The notes beneath the pieces are model-generated. The model searched no databases. It was not told the DNA's origin and saw only the letters and a list, made by a program, of their open reading frames with translations. From Actinomadura sp. NAK00032 (GTDB taxonomy: Bacteria; Actinomycetota; Actinomycetes; Streptosporangiales; Streptosporangiaceae), in assembly GCF_013364275.1 (NCBI RefSeq), contig NZ_CP054932.1, positions 7,378,001 through 7,442,000 on the forward strand: a stretch of 64,000 bases of DNA, read 5' to 3'. The translations under genes were made by a program, and so were the position numbers. Positions 33,754 to 42,908 of the stretch are shown piece after piece; position 1 is the first letter of the stretch, and the number at the start of each line of letters is the position of its first letter.

Positions 33754-33872
33754 CCCGTCCGCGGCATGACGCGTCCCCGACGCGGTGCGGCGGGGCAAGT
33801 GTTATTTGGCCGTAAAGCCGCCCCTGTTCTGCATTAATGCGCTGTTCAGCTTGGCATCGACCGGTGTCCATA

Positions 33873-33888
33873 TGTGATGTCGATCACT
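33873..33888. promoter_or_regulatory. CRP-like palindrome TGTGATGTCGATCACT
   Basis: TGTGA-N6-TCACT differs from the perfect CRP consensus at one position. It is 60 bp upstream of the first possible start of the glycosyltransferase gene, in an AT-richer stretch (CACTTTATATTG). Confidence 0.45.
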
Positions 33889-33947
33889 TTATATTGCCGG
33901 TCAGCATGATCATCGAACAGTTCCGCCCGTAGGCGAACACCACTGTC

Positions 33948-34754
33948 ATGCCCCAGCCAACGGTCGACACAGCCAAGACGCGGGTGATGCAAAGAGTGCA
34001 GACCATGTCCGTCATCACACCTGTCTACAAGCCCGATCCCGAACTGCTGCGCGAGGCATATGACTCGCTCGCCGGGCAGGAGCTTCCGAATGATTGGGAA
34101 TGGGAGTGGATCGTCCAGGAGGACGGAACGACGGGGGTCGCCGAGAACATCCTGCCGGCCGATCCCCGAATCAAGTTCGGAACCGGGCGGCGCGGCAGCA
34201 GCTCCCTGACGCGGAACCTCGGTCTGGCCAGGTCGCGCGGGGAGCTCATCAAGAACCTCGACGCCGATGACGTCCTGACCCCCGGCGTCCTGGCGCGGGA
34301 CATCGAAGTCCTGAGCTCTGACCAGGGCGTTCACTGGACCGCGTCCCGCGCCCTCGATCTCCTCCCCGACGGTTCGACGGTGAGTGTGCAGGACCGGGTG
34401 CCGCCGGGGCGGCTCGAACCGGGGGTCGTCTTCGAGCAATGGAAGGCCGACGACTTCCGGCTTCCCGTCCATCCCACGACCCTGTGCATCCGCCGAAATC
34501 TCGCCACCGCGCTCGGCGGGTGGATGGCGGTGCCCGGTTCGGACGATTCGGGCCTGCTCATTTCGGCCAGCATGGTCAGCGCCGGGCACTTCCACGGCGA
34601 GATCGGGCTGCTGTATCGCAAATGGCCGGGCCAGGTGACCGCGCAGCCCGCCCACTATGCGGAAACCGAATGGAATTCGCGCATGAGCCTGATTCGCGAA
34701 CGCGCCGAGTCGTTCGCCGAGATCTGGTCGCGACGCGGCCTTCTCACCCCCTGA
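33948..34754 (+). CDS. Family 2 glycosyltransferase
   Basis: 268 aa from the first ATG; an ATG at 34005 (MSVITPVYKPDPELL) fits the family start better. The GT-A fold is indicated by SVITPVYKPD, WIVQEDGTTG, SSLTRNLGLARSRGELIKNLDADDVLTPG (metal-binding DxD-type motif) and HPTTLCIRRNLATALGGW. There is no membrane helix, so it is a soluble cytoplasmic enzyme with unknown sugar donor. The sialidase-like gene follows after 34 bp that contain a duplicated 15-bp unit. Confidence 0.82.
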   Translation: MPQPTVDTAKTRVMQRVQTMSVITPVYKPDPELLREAYDSLAGQELPNDWEWEWIVQEDGTTGVAENILPADPRIKFGTGRRGSSSLTRNLGLARSRGELIKNLDADDVLTPGVLARDIEVLSSDQGVHWTASRALDLLPDGSTVSVQDRVPPGRLEPGVVFEQWKADDFRLPVHPTTLCIRRNLATALGGWMAVPGSDDSGLLISASMVSAGHFHGEIGLLYRKWPGQVTAQPAHYAETEWNSRMSLIRERAESFAEIWSRRGLLTP

Positions 34755-34772
34755 AGACTCACCCCCTGAAGA
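34743..34772 (+). repeat. Exact 15-bp tandem duplication across the glycosyltransferase stop
   Basis: CTCACCCCCTGAAGA occurs twice head to tail; the TGA in the first copy (34752-34754) is the stop codon. The unit length keeps the frame. Confidence 0.85.
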
Positions 34773-34788
34773 TGAGGAGCACGGCACA

Positions 34789-36219
34789 TTGAAACGACGT
34801 TCCAGGACAATGGCGGCCTTGGCGGCCGCCGCGTTCACCTGCATCGTCACGGCCCAGTCCGCACTCGCCGACGGCACCGACCCCGCCGTCGTCACACCGA
34901 TCACGGGTGAGAGCCCGCTGGCGGCGGACTGCGGGCTGCCCGAAGGCGACGGGTACGTACTGAACCCGGACACCGAGGTCCAGCCCATGGTGGCGGCGGA
35001 CCCGAAGCGGCCGGGGCGTCTCGTCGCGGTGTACCAGCAGGACCGGTGGAGCAAGTACGGCGGCAACGGGACGGGCGTCGTCCTGTCCGACGACAACGGC
35101 GCGACCTGGAAGCGGTCGGCGAACCAGCCCGCCTTCTCCCGGTGCGACGGCGGGAAGTACGACGTCACGACGGACCACTGGGTCACGATGACACCGTCCG
35201 GTACGGCGCTGGCCGCGGCGTTCTCGCTGTCGCGCACCGGCGAGGAGACGGCGATCGTGGTCTCGCGGTCCGGCGACGGCGGCGAGCACTGGGAGGCCCC
35301 GGTGACGCTGGGGCACGACGACGACCCGCGGTACTTCAACGACCGTCCGGCGATCACCGCCGATCCCTACCACCCGGGCACCGTCTACGCGGTGTGGGAC
35401 CGGGTCGACACCCAGCCGTCGGGTGAGTGGGTGCAGCCGGTCTACCTGGCGAAGTCGACCGACGACGGGCGCACCTGGACGAGCAGGAAGGTGTACGACT
35501 TCCCCGCCAACAGCGGCGCCATCGGTACCGAGCTGGTGCCGATGGCCGACGGCACGCTGCTGATCGGCATGCACCAGGAGACGAACACCAGCGCCGCCAC
35601 CCAGGTCATCCGCTCGACCGACGGCGGCGAGACCTGGTCGGAGCCGACGCTGGACGTGCCGGCCCCGTTCGCCGTGGGCGTCAAGATCCCCGACCCCGAC
35701 GACTCGGGCGACCCGGTGCGCAACGCCACGCTGCCGCTGCTGGCCGCCCAGCCGGACGGCAAGGTGGTGAACGCGGTCTGGCAGAGCCAGGACGCCGACG
35801 GCACCTTCCACGCCGCGTACGCGCGGTCCACGGACAGCGGGAAGACCTGGTCGAAGCCGGTCAACGTGGACAAGACGCCCACCGGTTCGGCCGCGGTACC
35901 GGCGATCGCCGTGGCCCCCGGCGGCACCGTGGCGATCACGTACTACGACTTCCGGAACAACACCTCCGCCGCCACCCTGCCCACCGACTTCTGGGCCGTC
36001 ACCTGCACGACGGACTGCACGAAGCCCGGATCGTGGCGCGAGCGGCACATCGAGGGCCCGTTCGACGCGCGGAAGGTCCCGCCGACGAGCGTCGGCCGCC
36101 TGCTCGGCGACTACACCGGCCTGGTCGCGTCCAACTCGGCCTTCGTGGCCGTGTACGGCGTGGCCACCGGCGACGCCGACAACCCGGTGGACCTCCACAG
36201 CGCGACCTTCTACAAGTAA
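34789..36219 (+). CDS. Secreted sialidase-like six-bladed beta-propeller protein
   Basis: 476 aa; TTG start with GGAG in front. A signal peptide (about 1-28, ...AQSALADG) is followed by a propeller with at least five Asp boxes (S-x-D-x-G-x-T/H-W): SDDNGATW, SGDGGEHW, STDDGRTW, STDGGETW and STDSGKTW. Asp boxes are structural and shared by sialidases, exo-glycosidases and other propellers. The catalytic Arg triad and Tyr/Glu pair of sialidases cannot be assigned, so activity is open. Two Cys near the C-terminus (VTCTTDCTK) may form a disulfide. Confidence 0.8.
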   Translation: MKRRSRTMAALAAAAFTCIVTAQSALADGTDPAVVTPITGESPLAADCGLPEGDGYVLNPDTEVQPMVAADPKRPGRLVAVYQQDRWSKYGGNGTGVVLSDDNGATWKRSANQPAFSRCDGGKYDVTTDHWVTMTPSGTALAAAFSLSRTGEETAIVVSRSGDGGEHWEAPVTLGHDDDPRYFNDRPAITADPYHPGTVYAVWDRVDTQPSGEWVQPVYLAKSTDDGRTWTSRKVYDFPANSGAIGTELVPMADGTLLIGMHQETNTSAATQVIRSTDGGETWSEPTLDVPAPFAVGVKIPDPDDSGDPVRNATLPLLAAQPDGKVVNAVWQSQDADGTFHAAYARSTDSGKTWSKPVNVDKTPTGSAAVPAIAVAPGGTVAITYYDFRNNTSAATLPTDFWAVTCTTDCTKPGSWRERHIEGPFDARKVPPTSVGRLLGDYTGLVASNSAFVAVYGVATGDADNPVDLHSATFYK

Positions 36220-36309
36220 CGATGTAGACGCCCCCGCCGGGGTCCGGCCGTCGACCGAGTGACGTTGAGTCCTCAGCGAATGCGCCGGCCCCGGCTCGGT
36301 CTCCGCGGG

Positions 36310-37026
36310 TCATGCGGCGATCTGGGCCGGACGGGGAGAGCGGGGGGTCGCCGACAGGAGGCGGTGGACGTGGCCTTCGGGGGCGAGCAACCGGGCCAGC
36401 CCCTCAAGGTCACCGGTGCCCACCGCGGCCTCGAAGGCGGCGACGAGGCGGCGGTGCGTCTTCGCGGGGACCGGCCGCTCGCGGTCGCCCTCAAGGCGGG
36501 CCTGGCCGCGGCGGACCAGCTGGCGCGCGTTCGAGACGCTCGTTCCCAGCAGTTCCGCCAGGTCGGCATAGGCGTAGTCGAAGCCCTTCCGCAGGACGTA
36601 GGCGGCCAGCTCGTCCGGCGTCAGCCGCGCCATCAGCAGCGCCAGGGCCTCCGCGATGGCCATGGTCTGCTCGACGCGCTGGACGGGGTCCTGCGCCCGG
36701 TCGGCGAGGTTGACCAGCTGCGACTCGGTGGGGGTCTCGTGGCGGTGGCGCGCGGACTGGACGACGTTGATCGCCAGCCGGTTCACCGCCGTGGTCAGGA
36801 ACGCGGCCGGGTTCTCGATCCTGGTGCGGGGGGTGAGCTGCCAGCGCAGCCACAGCTCCTGGAGCACGTCCTCCGCTCCGAGGACGTCGCCGAGGACCCG
36901 GTAGGCGATGCGGAACAGGCGTGTTCGGTGGGCCATGAAGATGTCGAGGGCGACGTCCAGATCGTCCTCGGCCGGCCGGGCGGCCGAGGTTTCGGCCGGC
37001 GTCGTCTCCAGGCTGAGCACGGACAT
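36310..37026 (-). CDS. ECF sigma factor of the SigJ/ECF41 type with shortened C-terminal domain
   Basis: 238 aa from MSVLSLETT, chosen because GAGGAG lies in front; the upstream ATG lacks one. Region 2 (FMAHRTRLFRIAYRVLGDVLGAEDVLQELWLRW) and region 4 (LTPDELAAYVLRKGFDYAYADLAELLGTSVSNARQLVRR) are clear. In the SigJ/ECF41 group a SnoaL-like domain of about 100 residues follows and modulates activity. Here only its first helix (VAAFEAAVGTGDLEGLARLLA) is kept before the chain ends, so control may differ. The large LuxR ATPase gene is behind it on the same strand. Confidence 0.82.
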   Translation of the reverse strand: MSVLSLETTPAETSAARPAEDDLDVALDIFMAHRTRLFRIAYRVLGDVLGAEDVLQELWLRWQLTPRTRIENPAAFLTTAVNRLAINVVQSARHRHETPTESQLVNLADRAQDPVQRVEQTMAIAEALALLMARLTPDELAAYVLRKGFDYAYADLAELLGTSVSNARQLVRRGQARLEGDRERPVPAKTHRRLVAAFEAAVGTGDLEGLARLLAPEGHVHRLLSATPRSPRPAQIAA

Positions 37027-37174
37027 CGGGGGCTCCTCTTCGTGGGCATCTGAACGATGACTCCACTCTGGTTCCGCGGTGCCCTCCACCGCGCCCTCGA
37101 AGTCCGTGGTCGAGTCCGTGGGGCACCCCGGGGGCGCCCCCCAGGGGGTCGCCCCGGGGCCTACGCAGCCTGCA

Positions 37175-39976
37175 TCAGGCGGGTGCGGCCGTGCCCCCGC
37201 TGTCCGTGGCCGGAGTGATCCCGAGCACGCTCGGCAGCTCGCGGCGCGAGCTGATGCCGAGCTTGGAGAACACCTTGCGCAGGTGCCACTCCACGGTGTG
37301 CGGGCTGATGAACAGCTCCGCGCCGATCTTGGGGTTCGTCATGCCGCCGGCGGCGAGGGTCGCGATCTGCGACTCCTGCGGGGTCAGCGCGCTGGCCGGC
37401 TCGGCCTCCCGCACCCGGACGTGCTCGCCGCTGACGAGCAGCTCGCGGCGGGCCCGCTCGGCGAACGCGTGCGCCCGCATCCCGTCGAACATGTCGTAGG
37501 ACGTGCGGAGGTGCTCGCGGGCCTGCGAGCGGCGGCGGCTGCGGCGCAGCCACTCGCCGTAGAGGAGGTGGGTGCGCGCCACCTCCACCGCCACGCGGTC
37601 GCGGGCGAGCTCCTCGATCGCGGTCCGGTACAGGCGGTCGGCCTCGTCGCCGTCGGCGAGCAGGGCCCGGCTGCGGGCGCTGACGCCGCGGGCCCAGCCG
37701 GAGTCGGCGGCGGCGGTCAGCTCGACCAGCCGGTCGAGGGACGCGCGGGCCTGGTCCAGCTCGCCGCAGCGGGTCGCGGCCTCGACATGCTCGACCAGGG
37801 ACAGGCCGGTGAAGTTGAACCCGTCGTGGTCGATGCCCGAGCGGGCGGCCGCCAGGGCCTCGTCGTAGCGCGCCAGGCCGTTGAACAGCACGCCCTGGAC
37901 GTAGCCGCTGACGCCGAGGAGGGACACCTCGCCGCGGGTGGCGGCGGCCTTGGCGTCCTCGATGTAGCCGATCGCGCTGTCCTCGTCGCCGCGCCACGCG
38001 GACAGGACGAGCGCCGCGTACTGGTGCGGGGCGTGGCCGGTCGCGGCGGCGATCGCGTCGGCCTCGTCGATCATCCGGGACGCCTGGCCGAAGTCGCCGT
38101 AGTGGATGTGGACGCCGCCCAGGTAGATCAGCGCCGGCGGCAGCACGCCGAGCGCGCCGATGTCGCGGGCCAGCCGCACCGCGCGGGTCGCCAGCAGGTC
38201 CCACGCGGGCAGGTCCCAGGCGTAGTGGATGAACGACTCCAGCGCGACCGGGGCCAGCAGCAGCCAGCGCATCGTCGCCTCGCGGGTGGGCAGCTCCTCG
38301 TGGACGAGGGGCTCCAGCGCGCGGCGCAGCACCGGGCCGCTGGTCTCGGGGCCGTCGGCGAGGAGCGCGGCCACCCCGTCCAGGAGGAGGTCGGCGGCCT
38401 TGGAGCCGCTCGGGGGCGCGCCGGACTCGCGGGCCGCGGTCGCCGCGGCGCGGGCGCCCGTCGGGCCGTGGACCCGGCCCGCGAAGATGGTGGCGCTGAT
38501 CGCCTCCAGGTAGGTCTCGCGCGCCAGCGGGGACTCGGCCTCGGCGAACTGCGCGGCGGCGTCGAGGAGCAGCGGCGCCGCCTCGTCGCTGCGGTTGCGG
38601 GCGAACAGGATCGTGGCGCGCAGGCGGGCGAGGCGGGCGCGGTCCAGGGGGCTGAGGGGGCACAGCTCGGCGAGCGTCGCCAGCTCCGTGGCGCGGTCGG
38701 GCGAGGCGGCCGAGAAGTGCGCCTCGGCGGCGGCGAGGGCGCGGCGGCCCCGCGCCCAGCGGTCGGGCGTCACGTCGGCGGCGCGCTCCAGCAGCACGGC
38801 CTCGGCGGCCATGCCGCCGCGCTGCCGCGCCCGGCCGGCGGCCCGCTCCAGCTCGGCGGCGACCTCCTCATCCGGCCCGTCGGCGGCCTGCGCGGCGTGC
38901 CAGGCGCGCCGGTCGGGGTCCAGGACGGGGTCGGTGGCGGCGGCCAGCGCCCGGTGCACCGCCCGGCGCTCGGCGGGGTCGGCCTGGTCGTAGACCGCCG
39001 AGCGGACCAGCGGGTGCCGGAACCGGACGGACTCGCCGAACTCGATCAGCCCGGCCGCCTTGGCGGGCGCGGCGTCGGGCGTGATCTCCAGGGCGGCGGC
39101 CGCGCGGGCCAGCACGCGCGCGTCGCCGACCGGTTCGGCGGCGGCGATCAGCAGCAGCGTCCGGGTCGGGGCCGGCAGCCCGGCGAGCCGGCGCGCGAAG
39201 TCGCGCTCGACGCGGCTCGACACCGTCCCCTGGGCGCGCGGGTGGCTCGCGTCGAGGCCGTAGGCCAGCTCGGCGGCGCTGCGGCCGCGGGAGAACTCCA
39301 GGAGGGCGAGCGGGTTGCCGTGCGTCTCGGCCACGAACCGCTCCCGGACGCGCTTCTCCAGCCGGCCGCCGACAACGGTTTCGAGGAGCTCCCCCGCCGC
39401 GGCGGCGTCGAGACCGGCGATCTGCATCGCGGGCAGGCCGACGAGCGCGGCCCTGCCCTCGGGGTCGCGCACGGCGAACACCATCGCGACCGCCTCGGCG
39501 AGCAGCCGGCGGGCCACGAACTCCAGCGTCTGCAGGGACACCTGGTCGAGCCACTGGGCGTCGTCGACCACGACCAGCACCGGCCGGCTCTCGGACGCGC
39601 GGGTGAGCAGGGACAGGAAGGCGAGGCCGACCAGGAAGCGGTCGGGCGGGTCCCCCGCCGCCATGCCGAACGCCACGTGCAGGGCGGCGCGCTGCGGTTC
39701 CGGCAGTTCCTCGATCTCCGCCAGGAACGGCGCGCACAGCTGGTGCAGGCTCGCGTAGGGCAGCTCCATGTCGGCCTCGATGCCCCGTGACCGGGTGACC
39801 GTGACCCCGGACGCCTGGGCGTCGACGTACTCCAGCAGGACCGACTTCCCGATGCCCGCCTCGCCGCGGACCACCCAGACCCGGGCCGCGCCCTCGCGCA
39901 GGCCGGCGAGCAGGTCGTTGAGCGCCGCGCACTCGCGTTCCCGGCCGACCAGGACAGGAGGCGGGCTCGCGGTCAT
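37175..39976 (-). CDS. LuxR-family regulator with N-terminal AAA ATPase (LAL type)
   Basis: 933 aa. LVGRERECAALNDLL leads to the Walker A motif GEAGIGKS (38-45) and Walker B LVVVDDAQWLD (near 145). A long helical TPR-like middle (about 350-850) follows. The NarL/LuxR helix-turn-helix (about 865-920; LTPQESQIATLAAGGMTNPKIG) is C-terminal. LALs are ATP-dependent activators, often of secondary metabolism or sugar genes; the target is unknown. Length is typical. A GGGGGCGCCCCC palindrome lies after the stop (37130-37141). Confidence 0.92.
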   Translation of the reverse strand: MTASPPPVLVGRERECAALNDLLAGLREGAARVWVVRGEAGIGKSVLLEYVDAQASGVTVTRSRGIEADMELPYASLHQLCAPFLAEIEELPEPQRAALHVAFGMAAGDPPDRFLVGLAFLSLLTRASESRPVLVVVDDAQWLDQVSLQTLEFVARRLLAEAVAMVFAVRDPEGRAALVGLPAMQIAGLDAAAAGELLETVVGGRLEKRVRERFVAETHGNPLALLEFSRGRSAAELAYGLDASHPRAQGTVSSRVERDFARRLAGLPAPTRTLLLIAAAEPVGDARVLARAAAALEITPDAAPAKAAGLIEFGESVRFRHPLVRSAVYDQADPAERRAVHRALAAATDPVLDPDRRAWHAAQAADGPDEEVAAELERAAGRARQRGGMAAEAVLLERAADVTPDRWARGRRALAAAEAHFSAASPDRATELATLAELCPLSPLDRARLARLRATILFARNRSDEAAPLLLDAAAQFAEAESPLARETYLEAISATIFAGRVHGPTGARAAATAARESGAPPSGSKAADLLLDGVAALLADGPETSGPVLRRALEPLVHEELPTREATMRWLLLAPVALESFIHYAWDLPAWDLLATRAVRLARDIGALGVLPPALIYLGGVHIHYGDFGQASRMIDEADAIAAATGHAPHQYAALVLSAWRGDEDSAIGYIEDAKAAATRGEVSLLGVSGYVQGVLFNGLARYDEALAAARSGIDHDGFNFTGLSLVEHVEAATRCGELDQARASLDRLVELTAAADSGWARGVSARSRALLADGDEADRLYRTAIEELARDRVAVEVARTHLLYGEWLRRSRRRSQAREHLRTSYDMFDGMRAHAFAERARRELLVSGEHVRVREAEPASALTPQESQIATLAAGGMTNPKIGAELFISPHTVEWHLRKVFSKLGISSRRELPSVLGITPATDSGGTAAPA

Positions 39977-40576
39977 GGAAGCGGCTCCCTAAAGGACTCC
40001 CGGGGAAGGCCCGGGACGCTCGTCAGTAAGGACATTGAAACGATACATGAATCCGCTCGCCTTTTGGCACCCTCCATCGGGAGTGGACGAATTCATTCAT
40101 CTAATGCAAGCGGGCGGGACGAGGCCGCGGCGCCGATACCCGCGCCGAGCCGGACCGCCTCGGCGACGCGACGTGACGGCCGGGTGACCGACGAGCAGAT
40201 CGTCCGCACCGCGCAGACCAGCGAAGGAGCCGTGGCGACCGGCCGGCGGCGCGCCGCGCAGCGGACTTCGAGCACCTCCACCGCCCGCCGGACGCGAGCG
40301 CAGCGTGCATTTTTAACGCACTTCTTATATGTCAGCGCCGTGATCAAAAACGACGGCGCCAAAAATGCGACCGAACACTCAACGAGATGCAGCCCCGGAA
40401 GCATCGGAACGCAAGAACCCGCGCCATTCTCCGAGCCTTCACCCGCCTCGGACAGCCCCCGCCTCCTGGCCGGTGTGATGCACGTCACATTAGAAGTTCG
40501 CTCCCGGGTTGTCACAAACGATGCCGCTACCCGGTCGAGCACTGTCTATCGTTCGTCCGCCCTCGCAGGAGGTCCC
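39977..40576. other. Intergenic region, 600 bp, with nested inverted repeat and CRP-like site
   Basis: No reliable gene. GCATTTTT (40307-40314) and AAAAATGC (40361-40368) enclose a second stem GCGCCGT/ACGGCGC (40335-40341 and 40353-40359), forming a nested structure in unusually AT-rich DNA (CTTCTTATATG). A perfect CRP-like site lies at 40474-40489. The long leader implies complex control of the flavoprotein gene. Confidence 0.5.
40474..40489. promoter_or_regulatory. CRP-like palindrome TGTGATGCACGTCACA
   Basis: Perfect TGTGA-N6-TCACA, centred about 95 bp upstream of the start of the fumarate reductase-type flavoprotein gene. A half-site TGTCACA follows at 40510-40516. CRP control of succinate dehydrogenase/fumarate reductase genes is known in actinobacteria, which supports the reading. 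Confidence 0.65.
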
Positions 40577-42307
40577 TTGTCATCGCTCGAACACCAGCTC
40601 TCCACCTCCGTTCTGGTGGTGGGGACCGGTGGGTCCGGGCTTCGAGCGGCCATCGAAGTCGCCGAGGCCGGTGTCGCGGTCATCGCGGTGGGCAAGCGCG
40701 CCGCCGATGACGCCCACACCGTCATGGCGGCGGGCGGCATCAACGCGGCGCTGGCCACCGCCGACCCCGCCGACACCTGGGAGCAGCACGCGGCGGACAC
40801 GTTGCAGGAGAGCCGGCTGCTGGCCGACCCGCGCACCGTCCTCGTCGTGGCCCGGGACGCCGCGCAGGGCATCAACGACCTGCTGCGCTTCGGCATGCGC
40901 TTCGACCGCCAGGAGGACGGGCGGATCGCCCAGCGGTACTTCGGCGCCCACTCCCACCCGCGCACGGCCTTCGTCGGCGACCACACCGGGCTGGAGGTGC
41001 AGCGCGTGCTCCGCGCCCGCGCGAGCCGGCTGGCCGTCCCCGTGCTGTCCAGCCTGTACGTCACCCGCCTGCTGGTGGACGACGGGACGGTGTTCGGCGC
41101 CTACGGGTTCGACCTCGACGACGGCTCCCGCTACCTCGTGCACGCCGACGCCGTGATCCTCGCGACGGGCGGGCACACGCGCATCTGGCGGCACACGTCC
41201 TCGCGCCGCGACGAGAACACCGGCGACTCGCTGCGCCTCGCCGCCGAGGCCGGCGCCCGGCTGCGCGACGCCGAACTGGTGCAGTTCCACCCGCTGGGGC
41301 TGATCAAGCCGGAGAACGCGCCCGGCACGCTGGTCGGGGAGGTCGCGCGGAGCGAGGGCGGGGTCCTGCTCAACAACCTCGGTGAGCGGTTCATGGCGCG
41401 CTACGACCCCGAGCGGATGGAGCTGTCCAGCCGGGACCGGGTCGCGGTGGCGTCCTACACCGAGATCAAGCAGGGGCGCGGCAGCCAGTCCGGAGGCGTG
41501 TGGTTCGACCTGTCCCACCTCCCCTCCGAGACGGTTCTGACCCGCCTGCCGCGCGTGCACCGCACCCTGCTGGACCTGCAGATGCTCGACGTCACCCGCG
41601 ACCCGTTCGAGGTCGCGCCGGCCGCCCACTACTCCATGGGCGGCGTCTGGGTGCGGCCCGAGGACTACGGCACCGACGTCGTCGGGCTCTTCGCGATCGG
41701 GGAGGCCGCGAGCGGCCTGCACGGCGCGAACCGGCTGGGCGGCAACTCGCTGATCGAACTGCTCGTTTCCGGCCGGCTCGCCGGGCGGGCCGCGGTGGAG
41801 CACTCGTCCCGGCTCACCGGCCAGCGGCGGTCGCTCGGCGCGATCCGCGCCGCGGAGGCGGAGGTGAACCGGCTGGTGAGCGCCGACGGCGGGCAGAACG
41901 TGCGGGCCCTGCAGCGGTCGGTGCGCCGGCTGATGACCGAGCACGCGGGCGTGATGCGGGACGAGTCCGGGCTCACCGCGGGCCTCGCCGGGCTCGACGA
42001 GATCGAGACGCGCGTGGAGGACCTGGGGGTCCACATCGACATCAGCGGCTTCCAGGACCTCGCGCACGCCTTCAACCTCAAGGCCACCGTCCTCGCCGCC
42101 CGGGCGACGCTGGAGTGCGCGCTGGAGCGGCGGGAGACGCGGGGCTCCCACTACCGGTCCGACTACCCCGATCTCGTTCCGGACCTGCGAGTCAACTCGG
42201 TGTGGTCGCCGAGGAGCGGAGTGCACTGGGAACCCGTCCCGCCGATCCCGACCGACATCGCCGCGTTGATGCACGACGTTTCCGCGGACGGCAAGCTGCT
42301 CGAATAG
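40577..42307 (+). CDS. Fumarate reductase/succinate dehydrogenase-type FAD flavoprotein (stand-alone)
   Basis: 576 aa from the TTG at 40577, chosen because GCAGGAGG ends four bases before it; the frame upstream is non-coding in character. VLVVGTGGSGLRAAIEVAEAG binds FAD, AAGGINAAL and HSHPRTAFVGDHTG follow the family, AELVQFHPLGL and YSMGGVWVRPEDYGTDVVGLFAIGEAASGLHGANRLGGNSL are signature blocks. The enzyme would interconvert succinate and fumarate, or oxidise aspartate (NadB is related). No iron-sulfur or membrane subunit is adjacent, so the electron partner is unknown. It has a CRP-like site upstream and a terminator downstream. Confidence 0.85.
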   Translation: MSSLEHQLSTSVLVVGTGGSGLRAAIEVAEAGVAVIAVGKRAADDAHTVMAAGGINAALATADPADTWEQHAADTLQESRLLADPRTVLVVARDAAQGINDLLRFGMRFDRQEDGRIAQRYFGAHSHPRTAFVGDHTGLEVQRVLRARASRLAVPVLSSLYVTRLLVDDGTVFGAYGFDLDDGSRYLVHADAVILATGGHTRIWRHTSSRRDENTGDSLRLAAEAGARLRDAELVQFHPLGLIKPENAPGTLVGEVARSEGGVLLNNLGERFMARYDPERMELSSRDRVAVASYTEIKQGRGSQSGGVWFDLSHLPSETVLTRLPRVHRTLLDLQMLDVTRDPFEVAPAAHYSMGGVWVRPEDYGTDVVGLFAIGEAASGLHGANRLGGNSLIELLVSGRLAGRAAVEHSSRLTGQRRSLGAIRAAEAEVNRLVSADGGQNVRALQRSVRRLMTEHAGVMRDESGLTAGLAGLDEIETRVEDLGVHIDISGFQDLAHAFNLKATVLAARATLECALERRETRGSHYRSDYPDLVPDLRVNSVWSPRSGVHWEPVPPIPTDIAALMHDVSADGKLLE

Positions 42308-42331
42308 AACTGAATAGGCCCCCGCCCTTCA

Positions 42332-42359
42332 GGGCATTCGCGAATTTCCGCGAATGCCC
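42332..42359 (+). terminator. Hairpin after the flavoprotein gene
   Basis: A perfect 11-bp stem GGGCATTCGCG / CGCGAATGCCC with loop AATTTC begins 25 bp after the stop, followed by CCCTTCG. Confidence 0.75.
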
Positions 42360-42461
42360 CCTTCGTGCTGCCGGACTAATGGTCGGCAGGGCCGCCGGGG
42401 CCGCGCCCCGGCAGGAGGCCGGGTCGGCGGAGCCGGGGGTGGGGGCCGGTACGGTGCCGTC

Positions 42462-42908
42462 ATGGCGACGGAGAGGCTGCGGCCCCTGGAGGACGAGGCG
42501 TGGCGCGGGTTCCTGCTCGCTCATGACCGGATCTGGCGGTCGATCCAGGAGGGGCTCGCGCCGCTGAACGTGAGCATGGCCGAGTACAGCGTGCTCGCGC
42601 TGCTCGGCGAGGCCGCGCCGGAGCCGATGCGGATGTCGGAGCTGGCCGAGCGCCGGCTGATGTCCACCGGCGGGTTCACCCGCCTCGCCGACCGGCTGGA
42701 GAGCCGGGGGCTCATCGAGCGGCGGCGGTCGGCCGCCGACGGGCGCGGCTTCGACGTGACGCTGACGGACGAGGGGCGCGCCCTCCTGCGCAAGGCGTGG
42801 CGGCAGCAGCACGACGACATCCGCAGGCTGTTCCTCGACCGGCTCGGCGAGGACGACCTGCGCGTCCTCGCCGACATCTGGGAGCGGCTCGCCGCCGAAC
42901 CGGAGTGA
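42462..42908 (+). CDS. MarR-family transcriptional regulator
   Basis: 148 aa from ATG MATERLRPLED. Winged helix-turn-helix: MRMSELAERRLMSTGGFTRLADRLESRGLIERRRSAADGRGFDVTLTDEGR in the usual order, flanked by dimerisation helices. Its ligand and targets are unknown; the SARP-methyltransferase gene is 158 bp downstream on the same strand. The stop codon is in the first unit of a 14-bp tandem repeat. Confidence 0.9.
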   Translation: MATERLRPLEDEAWRGFLLAHDRIWRSIQEGLAPLNVSMAEYSVLALLGEAAPEPMRMSELAERRLMSTGGFTRLADRLESRGLIERRRSAADGRGFDVTLTDEGRALLRKAWRQQHDDIRRLFLDRLGEDDLRVLADIWERLAAEPE

